64,000 bases of DNA from Hydractinia symbiolongicarpus (GCF_029227915.1 NC_079887.1:24363650-24427649), one strand, 5' to 3'. Shown: positions 43,735-56,535, counted from the stretch's first letter. The notes: generated by a model not told the origin, from the sequence alone. Numbers and translations are program-made.

Positions 43735-46700
43735 ATGGCCATGTTTGTTGGCGATTTGACAAATCTGCCGGAAGAAGATTCCAATGTTGTCAGGATATTC
43801 ACCAGTTCTACTTTCACAGGTATATGTAAACTTTCAACTCCTTTTAAAGATTTTTGTGTTTGTGACAAAGCTTCCAAACATTTTGACGTTGCTATGTCAT
43901 AAAAAGACAGTTTTGATAGGATTTTGTTAAAATTTGTACGTTTGTGCAACCTCGTGTCTAGGACTCTTTAGGTTTTTATATCGGCTCCATTGAGTCAGAA
44001 GGAATTGAGTTCAAGAACAGAGACCTCTTCCACAGCAGATATTAAGATGGCGATAAAGTTTTGTTTATTTTTATAATTATTCTACAATCACAACTTGCAA
44101 ATCGTCAAATATGAAACAACTTTTTTAAATTCAAGGCTAAACTTTACCATTTGGGAAGCCTTAATTAATGTCAAGTTTAACTCCATCTCCATTCGTCATG
44201 GCGGCGGTGGTTCGGCGTTTAAGCTATGAGAAAGTGCAGCTCCGTAGAAGAGAAAATTGGCCTAAGGTCGAGATCTCGTTTCCAAAGCTTCTTTTCGCTT
44301 TCTGAATATGCATGCTGGCGCGAAAGAAGCGAAAAAGAAGCCCTGGGGATAAGATTGCGGGTGGCCTTTATCAAGAACTTTTTAAGAAGTTTATGCAGGT
44401 GAAAGCTTTAAAATTTTAGTTCAATCCGACTAAAAATTGTTGTAATTATTGTTTAGATATGTCTGTTGAGCGCAACTATCTGATGAAAAACATCTATCCA
44501 CAGATACGAGACACGTGTACAAAACTTGGTCTGGAGTTTGAAGTGGTGGACATGAGATGGGGTGTAAGCGACAAAGTTAGTGCCGATCACAAAACCACTG
44601 AACTTTGTTTGCGAGAAATATCAAATTGTCAGAGAGTATCACGAGGCCCCAATTTTATTGTGAGTAAATCTTTTTTGCTTATCATATTATAAGAAAAACT
44701 AGAAATTGGGATTATTGCCTAAATGGTTTGCACGTTTTATGTTCGTGTTATTTTAACTAAAATACTCCAACCTGTTCCCCAGGGCTTCTTAGGTTTTTTT
44801 ATATTACGGTTTTGTCTAAATATAAAAGCCTAACAGGCCCAGAAGTTTTTTGCTCAAATAAACGCTTGCCACATTAGTCCTGTTTTATCTATTGTTGAAT
44901 AGTAGCTAAACCTAGGGAGATAATTGAAGATAAAGTTAAGGATAAAGTTGAGGATAGGTTTAGGGATAAAGTTGGGGACAAAGTTGGGAACAAAGTTTGG
45001 GATAAAGTTGTGGAAAAGGTCGGGGATAAAGTTGGGAACAACTTGCAGGATAAAGTGTGGGGTAAAGTTGGAGATAAACTTGGTTTTTTCAGAAATATAA
45101 CATTTAAAAAAAATGTATAGTGAAGATATTTTTTTAAAAAAAGCAAGGAGAGACTATTAAAGTATAAGTTACCATATCTATTGTTAAGCGAAAAAAAACA
45201 CTCTTATGGGTTGTTGTACAAAAGCTTCAGAGTTGCGATAACTCACAAATCAAAATGTGTACGTTAATCCGACGTTTAGATTCCACTCCTTGCAGTAATC
45301 TCCAAATTCAAAGAATGAAGCTAGTATTTGAGAATTATCAATTCTTGAGATCGCAAGCACTTGAACATATGTCCCAGGAAAGCCTCAAAACAGCAGTTCA
45401 CGCTTTTTTCTATTCTCCAAAATAAATAAACGAACGAACAAAACTGCAACGTACTTGCGTAACCATGTTCTGCAAAATATACAGCTATTACCAACGGTTA
45501 GAATTTCCTACGAACGTACGTGTACATCGTACATGTATATTCATTTATTCTCATTTAGGTATTCTTAGGCGACAAATATGGTTACCGCCCATTCCCATCC
45601 GCCATTTCTGAAGAAGAGTATGACATCCTTTTAAAAGTGTTATCAGAGGAAGTAAGAGACGTGCAACTTCTTCGTCGATGGTATAAAAAGGTAAATAAAG
45701 AAATGTTAAAGCTTGTTTACATTACAAAATTGTTTAGCATTCATTTGGTCCATTTTTGATTTTAAACCAGTTATAATCAAATGAATCTAGGAATTTGAGT
45801 TTTTTCTGTAAAAAACTTTTGTCTAAGTAATGGTTATTATTTGCTGTTCAAGTTTATAAGCTTTCCTTTTTTATTTTAGGACGAGAACAGCATACCGCCG
45901 ATGTATATTTTACAGCCTATTCATTCAATCCTTGTGAATTATAACAATTCTGCCAATTCGACTAAACGCGAAGAAGACAGAAAGAAGTGGTGGAATATAT
46001 TCCGTGAAATTCAAGAGCTTTTAGGCTTCGCAGCGACGCAAGCTCTTTCCATGAAATATTTGCCGCCCCATGTTTGCGAAAAGTATCTTATCTCAGGTAT
46101 GCTCTATCAATCTTGTTTCCAGAGCTCTTTCACGACTCTAACGACAGAACTCCTGTAACGATACTATAGACGTCCATCCCTAGGAACTAGTTTGCAGCAA
46201 CAGATTTACGATAGATAACTACAGATTTTTTGCATTGCATATTGTTGTTATAAAAGAATATACGAAACAATATCTTCTGTTTTGCTGACGTACACGAAAA
46301 ATAAGTTTTCTGGTTTTAATAAAGCTTACAAATATCCCTGTTTTTTTATTTGATATAATTTGACTAAATTATGCAAAGCATTAGTTGAGTGTGAACATGC
46401 AACGATATACCGTGGTGGAGGGAAGACCAGTCATGTATTTCTTTATTTACTTTTAGTGACGGAGAGCGAGCTGAACAAAGGTTTATTCTCTTCACAAAAC
46501 CCCAGGAAACAATGTGCATGTTTCGTTCGAATCTTGCAAGATGTGAATCATTTTGTGGACGATGAAAGTTTAAAACTCTATTTCGATGAATCGAATTCAA
46601 GTATCGATTCTTACGCGAAACAACGATTAGATTCGTTAAAATTCGATAAAGTGCAAAAGGCTTTGAGCAAGTTAAATTTCAAATCTTTTAATGTGAAATG

Positions 46701-46944
46701 GAAGAAGGGGGGTATAAGCTTGAAAAATAACGAACATAAGAAATACCTGCAAAAGTTTGGGGAAAGTGTCAAATCAGTTTTGTTGAATTTGATACACGAA
46801 TTTTCGAATGAGCGAGCTAAAACACAAAGGAACAATGTAAACAAACTTTTCAAAGATGTTTTACACCACAGTTTGTTTTGCGTGAGAAAATGTGAATCTT
46901 TTCATGGGCGTGGTAACCTTATAAATGCATTAAAGGCGAAGCTG

Positions 46945-46984
<40 letters not shown>

Positions 46985-49900
46985 TCTTTATTATTCATGG
47001 TACATCTGGATCTGGAAAGACATCGATAATGGCAATGTTAGCCATGCACGCTAAATCATGGTTTAACTCACCCAATCTGGTCGTTATAACGCGTTTTCTT
47101 GGCACATCACCTGCAAGTAGCAATATAAGTGAAGTGTTATCTAGTTTGTGTGACCATGTATGTGAGGTGTACAATTTTGAGAAACCAGAAGAACGCGAAG
47201 ATTTGAATGTGATGATCAAACATTTTCACAAGCTGTTGCACAAGATTCAAACACCGGAGCTGCTTATTTTACTTGACTCAATCGACCAGTTGTCTTCAGA
47301 GGATAACGCTTATTCTTTAAACTGGTTACCAGAGGAAATCAACAAAAACGTTACTATTGTAATATCGACGTTACCTTACCATGGTAACATACTCGGGATG
47401 CTTCAGAAACGTTATACAGGCAAAGATCGATACTTAGAAATAGGATCATTGGAAAGTGAAAACAGTTCAATCATCCTTCAAAACTGGTTTAATAAAGCGA
47501 ATCGAAGATTGACTACGAATCAAGAAAAATTTTTATCTTCATGTTGCGATGGTTCTCCTCAACCAATTTACCTAAAACTAGCGTTTGATCAGGCCGTAGA
47601 ATGGAAATCATATGATAACGAAAAAGTGACAAAACTACCCACTACAACAACTACCATTATTGCTTCTTTATTTCAACGTTTAGAAGTGGAGTTTGGTGAA
47701 AGGTTGGTAGCAAATGCGCTAGGTTATATCACGGCGTCTAAAAACGGCTTATCTGAGGCAGAGCTGGAAGATATCCTTTCATTGGATGATATCGTCTTGA
47801 ATGACGTGTATGAATTTTGGGATCCACCAGTGGAGGATCATATCCGTTTACCTCCGTTGCTATGGAAACGCATACGTTATAAGCTAAGCACATACCTTAC
47901 AGAAAGAAACGCAGACGGTGCAGTGGTGATAAATTGGTACCACAGACAGTTTTGGGAGGCGGCAGCTAATAAATTTCTAAAAGATATCGACCAGAAAGTA
48001 AAACTTTATGAGAATATCTCAGATTATTTTATGGGTATTTATGCGCATGGAAATGGCAAGAGTGTTACTCTTCATAAACGCAACAAAATCTGTAAAAACG
48101 CCGACCGTCTGGTACATCCACAGCCACTTGTATTTCAAAATGGCGCATACAACTTACGCAAATTTAGCGAACTTCCACAAGCTCTTATTAATTCAGACAA
48201 ACAAGATGAGTTATTTGATGTTGTTTTCTTTAACTTCGAGTGGTTATACTACAAAATTAAAGCAACTTCTGTGAACGAAGTTTTGAAAGATATGCAGATG
48301 TTTTTAGAGAAGCGCGATAACCAGGAAGTACGAACAGTCCACGACGCTCTTGCCTTATCTTCAACTCATATAGAATCGGAGAAAGAAAGTCTCGCAAATC
48401 AGTTACTGGGTACTCTCTTAGGTTTTGAGAACCTTGGTATGAAAGAAGTGAAGAAACTGTTAACCGGTTGCCGAAAATACATAGAAAACGCAAGTAAGCC
48501 AGCATTATTGGTTCGATCTCCTTGTATGATACCACCAGGGGGACCACTTCAAAGTACGCTTCAGGGACATGTGACAAGGATTGACAATGTGCTATTTTTG
48601 GACGATGACACATTAGCTTGTATGTGTGAAGATAGCGGTAAAGACTTTTATGTATACTTTTGGTGCGTTAAAACGAATACAAACAAAAAAATACACACAT
48701 TTCCTTTTGATGGTTTTGTGACAGCGATATTGCGGACTGGCTGGAAACACTTAATAATCGTGGCTAGAAAGTTCTATTACGTCAATGTATATACTCTAGC
48801 AGTAGAACACGTCGTCGAAAATCTATATGATCCGATAACGTATGTCAAGGATGATGACGCCGATCTTGCTGTCATGCACCAGAGCGGCTTGTTGTGTATA
48901 TTTGACATAGAGCAGCGAAAGGTGAAGGTCAGATATGAAGGTCTGAAGAACATATCAAGCGCAGAATTTCTAACATCTTCAACAGAAATTATCATCGGAT
49001 CACATATCCAATCGACTCTAGATTTGATCAACTACAACAGTGATAAAGTTCGCCATTTTCAAACCAAAGACGTGATTAAAAAAATATCCACTATGCTGGT
49101 TGTCATGGCAAACGACTGTATGTTAGTTTCCGTGTATGACGCGTCGATAAAAGTATGGGATATCACTAAATTAAGTTTAATTCACGAGTTTAATGCTCAC
49201 ACCGATCAAATACTTTGTGTTGAAAAGATGACAACAGATCTATTTGCATCCGGCTCAAAAGATTGGACTACAAAAATATGGTCCGTGTCTAAAGGGACTT
49301 TATTATACGATTTGGTTGGTCATGAAAATTCCGTTTGGTGTCTCAAATATTGTCCAGAAATAAAAAGATTGGTCAGCGGTTCTAAAGACGATTATCTGAA
49401 AGTATGGAATCTTGAAACGTCGCAGTGTGACCAGACGTTGATTGGACATAGCTCTTGGATATCCGCAGTTGATGTTTCAAAAAATGGCGTTACAATTGTA
49501 TCTGCGTCTAATGATCGTAAACTAAAAATATGGAAGGTTGATGACTGTAACGATGAAAAACAAAATACAGAAGAAAAAAAACAACCCGTGTTCATAAATC
49601 ACGAAAAAACGTGTACTGGTGTAGCAATGTCACCAAATACCAACATTTGCGGTACTATAAGTAGAAGTGAGAAGCTGATTTTATGGGACGAAGCAAAAAC
49701 TTCGGTTATGGACGAAATAGATTGTAATCCTACTTGCGTGGCTTTCAATACGAATAACATGGTCATAGTTGGAACTAACTCTGGTGATGTTATGGTGTAT
49801 GACATATTAAACAACAAACTTGAGCTAAGCACCACCTACAAAGCTCATACAAAAAATGTGATGGACGTGTTGATGTTTGAGGATAAAATCATCTCAGCAG

Positions 49901-50688
49901 GAGAAGACGGTGCAGTTTCTGTACGCAAGCTTGGGCTTAAAACTGAGTTAGTAAAATTAGAGCATCACGAGAAAGCGATCTCTTCTGTTCACATATCTAT
50001 AAATGGTGCGAAAGTTATCACAGGTGGCAAAGATACCAAAGTAAATGTTTTTAGTCTAACTCCAATTGTCTCACATGATAAAACTTTGTTTGGGCACGAA
50101 TATGCCATTAGTAGCTTAACAAGTTCTTTTGAGCAAGTCATTTCTGGGGACATGAAAGGATTTGTTAAAGTATGGAACCTAGGAAATGGTGTTCTAGTAA
50201 CTAAGGTGCAGTTATCACGTGACACAATTACATGTCTTGTGTCTCTGCCAACCAATCAGATTATTGTTGGCTGTCACACGTTTACTGATCAATTGAAATG
50301 CTGGGATATAAAGACAAAAACCACAGCGGTGGAGTACATTGGGCATCTTCATGCTGTCATGCGTATACGATGGAGTGCAGATTATAGATTTTTGTTCTCC
50401 AGTTCTAGAGATGGAACCATCAAGCTTTGGGATATGACTAGTGGAGAATTGTTAGACTCAATTAACTTTAATTCACAAATTAAATTCTTTGAAGTTTCGG
50501 AGTTATGCGATGGATATTTCTTCAAAATGGTGGTTGCAACAAAAATTGGCAGCATTGCTTTTGTTCGAATGTTACTCCCACAGTACAAGTCTTGCTTGTC
50601 CGCAAAAAAATCACTTCCGTCGGAAGAACATGGTAGCTCAAATGACGAGTCAGCCATTATTGAATCAAAATCTTGTGAAATTTTATAA
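43735..50688 (+). CDS. NWD1-like NACHT and WD-repeat protein (STAND/NLR-type ATPase)
   Basis: Exons 43735..43819, 44457..44659, 45559..45690, 45880..46096 and 46457..50688; phases agree and the product is 1622 aa. The family consists of STAND ATPases related to NLRs, with a DUF4062-like N-terminus, a NACHT module and a WD40 propeller array; NWD1 is linked to signalling-complex assembly, but a role here is inference. The N-terminus has VRIFTSSTFTDMSVERN, LEFEVVDMRWGVSD and VFLGDKYGYRP, hallmark of the NWD family. The P-loop GTSGSGKT is at 394-401, preceded by 13 Asn (376-388). Walker B is LLILLDSIDQLS, about 90 residues later. WD40 repeats run from about residue 905 to 1590; clear ones include HTDQILCVEK..KIWSV, HENSVWCLKY..KVWNL and HLHAVMRIRW..KLWDM. 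Exon 5 is unusually long (4.2 kb). The acceptor tttactttttag at 46445-46456 gives LISVTESELNKG and was preferred over the longer open frame from 46360. Confidence 0.9.
44915..45080. repeat. 12-bp tandem repeat in NWD1-like intron 2
   Basis: About 13 imperfect copies of GATAAAGTTGGG. On the plus strand it reads as a repeating DKVG peptide and on the minus strand as SPTL, because the unit is a multiple of three. It lies in the intron 44660-45558 and has no splice context, so it is not counted as coding. Confidence 0.85.
46945..46983 (+). repeat. Coding (AAC)13 microsatellite
   Basis: Thirteen uninterrupted AAC codons encode poly-Asn just before the NACHT P-loop of the NWD1-like protein. A pure codon repeat is prone to length change, so the number of Asn residues probably varies between individuals. 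Confidence 0.95.
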
Positions 50689-50723
50689 AACACTAAATTA
50701 CTTTTGGTTAAATTGTTTATGAA

Positions 50724-50729
50724 AATAAA
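50724..50729 (+). terminator. Polyadenylation signal of NWD1-like gene
   Basis: AATAAA 36 bases after the TAA stop (50686-50688), followed by a T-rich stretch (GATTTTTTGCTC). It implies a very short 3' UTR. Confidence 0.6.
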
Positions 50730-51631
50730 GATGATTTTTTGCTCTCTTTGAATTTGGGAGGATTGACTTTAAATCTATAATGTTATGTAATGTAGATAAA
50801 TGCGAATTTTTGAAATAATAATAGTGTATATATAAATACACCCCCTTCCCCCTTTTCAGGATAACAGCTGGTTTTTTATACCTATTATTGTACGTAAACG
50901 AATAAGGTAAATTTGACCACGCACGACAAATATTTTAGAAAGCGTGGGTCCATATTATCAGTTTTACTCAACCATTTACAAATCAAAAGTCTTTTCAAAA
51001 ACATTCGAACGGAGCATTTTTTCTACAATTTTTCACAACATTTTTCTGCTTCTATCAGCGAAACTGTACTTCATCTCTTGCATACCTATAAGAAGCCTTA
51101 TGGGTGAGTAGCAATGCTATAGTGTCTTCTCGAAGGGTAGAATTGTCTGAAAATAGGATGTTTAGATGACGTAATTACGCTGCAATTTATGTAACACAAA
51201 AACCCATTGCTTTTGGCAATCGAAGAAAAGGATAAATGTTTGTTTTCCCATTTTTTAAAAAGTGATGGCAATAACCCACTTTGCTGAGGTCTGGTATTTC
51301 ATCTTCCACAATAACCGAGCGATATAAAATAAATCTAAAGAAGCACATGTGGAATCTTTTTTCTTAATCGTGTATTAAATGGTCTGATGTCGATGACGTA
51401 TGTAAACAACCTCGTCCCCAGCGCTCTTTTTCACTTTTTGATAATTCAATTGATGACGACTTTTGACGCCAACTGTCACACGGTGTTAAGTTGACTTAAT
51501 GTTAATAGCTACATGACGTTTTTTTATAAGCATTTCGTAGCGACACGAGACACAACCGGCCTCCTCCCTCGTCCCATGCTTTTTTTTTCTTTTTTCTCAT
51601 ATCTCTCATATTAAGAAGAAAAGAGAAAAAG

Positions 51632-51965
51632 ATTGCATATTTTACATGGCTAACCTCACAAATATCGAGGAACATACCCTGTCTATTATTTCCAGGATGG
51701 GCCATTGCTTTGATGGGGAGTCCTGGAGTACTTAATGCTTTCTTTGAGCTACGCAAACTCAATTAGGATCAGCGCTCTGACAGACAACTCTTTGGAACAT
51801 CAAACGGCCTACACATTCGCCATCTCCCCAATTTTCCTCACATGTCTTGAGTTACCTCAGGGCTATGGTAATATTCAATTGCGTATATTGAATCGCTGTC
51901 AAAGGTAATCGAACCCCAGTCTCCCGCACAAATTATGAGAGTGGTAACCACTAAAGTACGGTAAA
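51632..51965 (-). mobile_element. tRNA-derived SINE, copy C
   Basis: Full-length copy in the same orientation as copies A and B. The tRNA-like head is at about 51965-51890 and the tail at 51632. A B-box relative (GGTTCGATTACC) is at 51914-51903. It shows the uninterrupted sequence at the point where copy B carries its hAT-like insertion. Confidence 0.8.
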
Positions 51966-54900
51966 AAACCCTGAGGACGAGGGTTAGCCAGCTTTGACTG
52001 ACTAAAGAAATCAAACAACAAAAACATCCAAAGACTTTCCTTGTTTTAAAAGTCAGTAACATTTATACGAGAACAAACCTAATTTAAGGGAAAGGTTAAT
52101 TTTGATTGGCGCACTAGCTTTACACTACGCAAGCAACCACGTGAATTTGATCTTCCCAAACAAGCAACAAGTAAGCAACACTTGAAACTGGAAACAGAAT
52201 TTTTCACATTTTGTGTTTATTATAAAAAAGTGTGAAATGTGTTAGATGTGCTAAGCTTCGAAGCTTTCTTATTTATTAATAACATATTTTTAGCACCGCC
52301 CTCCAATTAGTGCCTTCTGTAGTAAACACCCAGCTTCAAAGCTAGAAAATGTTACGAACGTTGGAGGTGTTAATTAGAGGATGTACGGTAGCATGTTGTG
52401 GGATTTCAATGAGAAACAGTGTACACTTGTTTAGATCATGTTTTTCGACCTAACGAAGGTTTGAAATAAGCGGCAGAAAACATGTGTAAGGTAGGGATGT
52501 ATCAATACTTACCCCTATTTTCTTACAGCCATTCCTTTCTTATGCTTTTATTCATTTGCATGCGAAAAATCCCATTAAGTCTAAATTGTAGATTTCGTAT
52601 CATTAAACGAGAACTTTGTTTTCAGGCCACTTTCTATGCCTACGATATGGCTGTTCTGTAATGCAGATACACTAAAGTTTATCAACCTCGGCCCAAAGGT
52701 ATCACTTATAGGCGTTATCATAGAGCGGCCGTCATTAGAGAGCTGTCTTGTCTTAACTTTTCTGACGATCAAGAAGACACCGTGGTATTGGTACATTTTT
52801 ATATACTTGAGTAATCTTAGCAAAAATGGCGGCTTTAATATTCCAGAATTCAACTTAGTAGCACAGTTCTCTTGGAACAATTTCGCAGGAACCTAACAAC
52901 GGAAGGTCAATGTATTTTTTAGAAAAATGATTTTGCAGAAAAAGGGATAATGTCCTAAACGGCGTGTCATGCGTCTGATCAGTTTTAAACAAATCTTTTT
53001 GTTAGTACGGCCCCAGGCGACTGATATATCTGTCCGCCAGTTTTTAACATTACTCTTGATGATTTTGTTTTAAGATTATTAAATGAATGAAATTTGTTAT
53101 CTGATGCGACAAATGCCTTATTAATGAAATAACGAGTTATTAATTAATTAACTATTTCGTGGTTCGTTACCATAAAAAGCATGCTTCTGAAAACTCTCCG
53201 TGTGTTTTTTGGTCTTTCATACATCGAATACACATTCTCAAGCACAAGTTCAGTTTTCTTTATATAATCAACCACAGGATTAGACCTTAGCCTTTTTTAG
53301 CACTCAAGTTGTTTAGCATTTATTTATTTTTTTATTAATTTGAACCCAATCCTGACTGAAAGTTCTTAAAAAATAGATTATCCCAAACACCACACATAAT
53401 GTCTAAACACTGGAGAGATTTCTTGTTACAGTCTAAAAATGGTTGCTAAAGAGACGACATACAACTGAAAGGGTGCTGGATAAAATTTAATCCAATGTTT
53501 GGGAACCTCCTTTTCCCCTGTCCTAAATATCCTTTCTCGCGCCCAGAGCTCGTTGAGATAAAAACTCGAAGTTTATATTAAGAGCTTTGGGGTTCGAGAA
53601 TGCTAAACACTTATTGATTTGTGAATCAACCTTAAGCGAGTGAGCCCGGGTCGAGATTTCGCTTAGCTTAGCACAAGCAGGATCACGCTTAGCCGGGACG
53701 GGATGAAATTGTCCTGGGCCAATTTTTTTTACATAAACACAAGGTGATTTTTAGCACAGTAATTGCTGAGTGCGGGGCAATCGCCCTGCTTCTCCCCTCA
53801 TATAAGCAGCCCCTAATTTTAACAGCGTATGTAATTTTTCTCCTCCTTCTTAGTTATTTTTTTAAAAGTCAACTGTTACACTCCTTCGTAGTTATCAAAA
53901 TAACAATCACATTATTATACACAAAACAAAAAAATAATCATATAATTTTAACTTACTAATATTTATTATTGTTTTTCATGTTAAGTGCATAGTGGCACTT
54001 TCCCATTACTAATTGCTAATTTTAAAGAATTACGTCATCGATGACTATTCATAAAACCTATTAAGAAAACACCACGCAATTTTGGTCGACTCTAATTTCC
54101 CTCATTAATTGCCACAAAAAACATTTCATAATTGATCTTGTCCCAAAAACCAGGGGTAAGAAAGTGCTATAGACATTCATCACTACCAACCTCGTTTTCA
54201 ACGCTTTTTCCGCTACACTGATACACGATGTCCTCTTTGTGACAACCTTAATAAAAGTAAGCTGGTGACAAGGTTATCACGCAGAACATGCACAGGGTAG
54301 AAATTTGTATTAATTAAGCTTTTGCCAAGAATATTAAAGACCTGAGTTTAATTAATTGACTGATAGAAGAAGAAAAAAGACATTACGACTTATCATTCAC
54401 AGGGAAAATTCAGATGTTTCTCAAGGTTTCACAATAACTCAGTAATTTCTTGAAACAGGATCAAACTAGAAGAATTGAAGAAGCAGTAAAAAAAGTATAG
54501 GAGGTACTGACTGTCATGCAGAAAATGATAAAGATGCTTTGCAAAACCAGCAGCTGGAATGCTACTTTTTATAAAAGTGCGATGGTGAGAAATATAATCA
54601 GCGTTGATTTAAGCGTAGAGTTTAATGAGCGGATCGAAGAAAATAAAAGACATGGTATAGCATATTAGATTGGTTCCTTTTATTGTACTAGAGCGGCGCC
54701 AAACGCTGGATAGGATTTATTCCAATCCAAGTAATGTTTTTCTAGGAGACTACGAGTTAGTTCAAGTTACTTATTTTAATATCTTGGTGCCCCTAATATG
54801 CAAAATTTGATATGCAATCAGACTGTGTTGGTAAATTTCCCAACGTTGTGTAATATGGGAGAGGGGGATTGGTGTTATTACATTAGGTGGTAAAATATCC

Positions 54901-55052
54901 AGAACTTTGATGTGCGTCCCCCGCCCCCGCAACTTACAATTAGGTTACCAAGCGTAAGGGAAATCACATGAAGTTCTGTTATTTTTTTAGGTCGATTTAA
55001 AAATAAGTGAAAAATATTGTCATTGTTGGAAATTTATTGCGAATGATACAAT

Positions 55053-55559
55053 ATGCTTTCTGTGATTCAAATTTCATGTCTAGTGATTGTCATTGTAACG
55101 ATATTAGTAGTGGCTATCTTGGAATATTTCAAAAGATGTCATTGCACAGTGAAACCAAGAAACCCGGGAAGCGAAAACGAGGTCTGCAACAGATGGCGGC
55201 CCAATACAGTAAATGTTAGCTCAGGAGTAGGGTGGACATGTGGAAGTTATATTTGCTATTGCTGTTGGCATGGAAACGAAAAAGAGTTATTTAGCATAAC
55301 AAAAAAACGACTTCATAAGTTTACGAAAGAATGCAAAGCTATTGATGAAGAGAAATGCATGATATGTTTAGACGATATTGCAGATTCAAGTAAAAGGCTT
55401 ATTCTTTCATGCGATCACGTGTTTCACAACACTTGCATTGTCACGTGGTTTAAGCAAACACAAAAATGTCCACTTTGTTGGCAGGAAGTCAAAGTAGACA
55501 CTATATTCCAAAACAAGAAGACAGAGGTGGATTGTTCTGTGGTGTTTTTAGATGATTGA
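55053..55559 (+). CDS. Membrane-anchored RING-H2 protein, probable E3 ubiquitin ligase
   Basis: 168 codons in a single exon. An N-terminal hydrophobic segment (residues 6-24, QISCLVIVIVTILVVAILE) is a signal anchor, followed by a Cys-rich linker (C29, C31, C45, C63, C68, C70, C71) that could be modified or bind metal. The RING-H2 finger has C102, C105, C120, H122, H125, C128, C139 and C142: CMICLDD, then CDHVFHNTC, then CPLC. The spacing C-x2-C-x14-C-x-H-x2-H-x2-C-x10-C-x2-C is canonical, and the Trp after the sixth ligand (TWF) is typical of E2-binding RINGs. It probably ubiquitinates substrates at an internal membrane; which family member is unclear. An upstream non-coding exon cannot be excluded. 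Confidence 0.85.
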   Translation: MLSVIQISCLVIVIVTILVVAILEYFKRCHCTVKPRNPGSENEVCNRWRPNTVNVSSGVGWTCGSYICYCCWHGNEKELFSITKKRLHKFTKECKAIDEEKCMICLDDIADSSKRLILSCDHVFHNTCIVTWFKQTQKCPLCWQEVKVDTIFQNKKTEVDCSVVFLDD

Positions 55560-56012
55560 CCAGTAGTAAATTTACTTATAAAACCACAAACATAAAGAGA
55601 GAGAGAAAGTGAGAATTCAACCTCGTCTCCTCGAGGGCGTATTAACTTTTTTTAAAGTTGCCTGTTATATCTCAAATTAATTTATTTCGTATACACGTGG
55701 ATGTGCACTTATATACTCACAGACAATCAATATATCTGAAACGAATAGTGTTTTCGTAACATAAACAATGACGTCACAACTTCTTGAAGTTGCGAAATCG
55801 GAAATCATTTTTGGTAAGATTCTAATGAAACTATGGTTGTAAAATATGTTTATACAATATTCATTTTCACCATCAAGTTAGTCAAATCAAAAGTGTTTTT
55901 AACTTATTTGAAAGTTTTTTTTCCTTTCCTATCATCCTACATTTGTTTTTATAGCAACATACACCCTTCGCGCAAATCAGAAGCGTGGAGCAAGATTTAA
56001 TTAGGGACTTAA

Positions 56013-56535
56013 CCCTATTTGGTCCGGGGGGGGGGGGGGGGGGGGGTAGGGGGTTCCTTAGAACTTGAAACTTATAACACGACTTTTTTTCATCAAGAAG
56101 AATAATTTTCCATGCTTTGGACATGTGATTAATCCGATTTCCCGATTTTTTCGTATTTTAACCGAAAATCGGGAAAAAACGGATTTTCGGACAATTTTTG
56201 GCAACTTTTCATGCGATCTATGTAAAAACTGGAAAATATGTTAAATAAATTTTATGTAGCTTTCAGAACTTCAAACAGATTATAAAAATTCGCTCTAGAA
56301 CTAAAGCTATTGAATTTTAGGCAGATGGTGGCATTTTGAACAAATTTTAAGCTTTTGATGACGTCACAGAAAATGTGCTGACGCAAGCAAAAATTTATTG
56401 CCGTCATTTTGTTCCTTTTGTGACGTACTATAAGTGTGCCAAGTTTGATTCATTTTGAACAATCCTATGAAAAGTTATTGAGGGAGGAGGGGGAGGGGGT
56501 CATAGTATGTTGGAAAAACCCCGGACTGAGTAGGG
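56013..56535 (-). mobile_element. piggyBac-like MITE, copy 2 (TTAA target site)
   Basis: Flanked by TTAA (56009-56012, 56536-56539), with CCCTATTTGGTCCGG at one end and the diverged complement at the other. Its interior matches 17100-17540 in reverse complement, including the TGACGTCA palindrome (56359-56366) and the CCGATTTTCGG-type core. It lacks about 240 bp present in copy 1. A 21-base G run sits at the left end. Confidence 0.85.

Larger units (their letters stand above)
50689..55052. other. Intergenic region between NWD1-like and RING genes
   Basis: 4.4 kb with no gene I can support. It contains the NWD1-like polyadenylation signal and SINE copy C (51632-51965). An open stretch near 52581-52896 is open on both strands but resembles nothing known and lacks splice context. 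The rest is AT-rich unique-looking sequence. Confidence 0.5.

Noticed and set aside
44889-45146. Reading frames of SPTL or DKVG repeats
   Set aside because: 12-bp minisatellite inside an intron of the NWD1-like gene; no splice sites in frame.
46360-46456. Extension of the large NWD1-like exon to the ATG at 46360
   Set aside because: The acceptor at 46456 matches the phase of the preceding exon and gives the family-like LISVTESE; the upstream stretch is an open intron end with a polypyrimidine tract.
52581-52896. Reading frames open on both strands near 52.7 kb
   Set aside because: No recognised domain, no splice partner and overlapping antisense frames; left as uncertain non-coding sequence.
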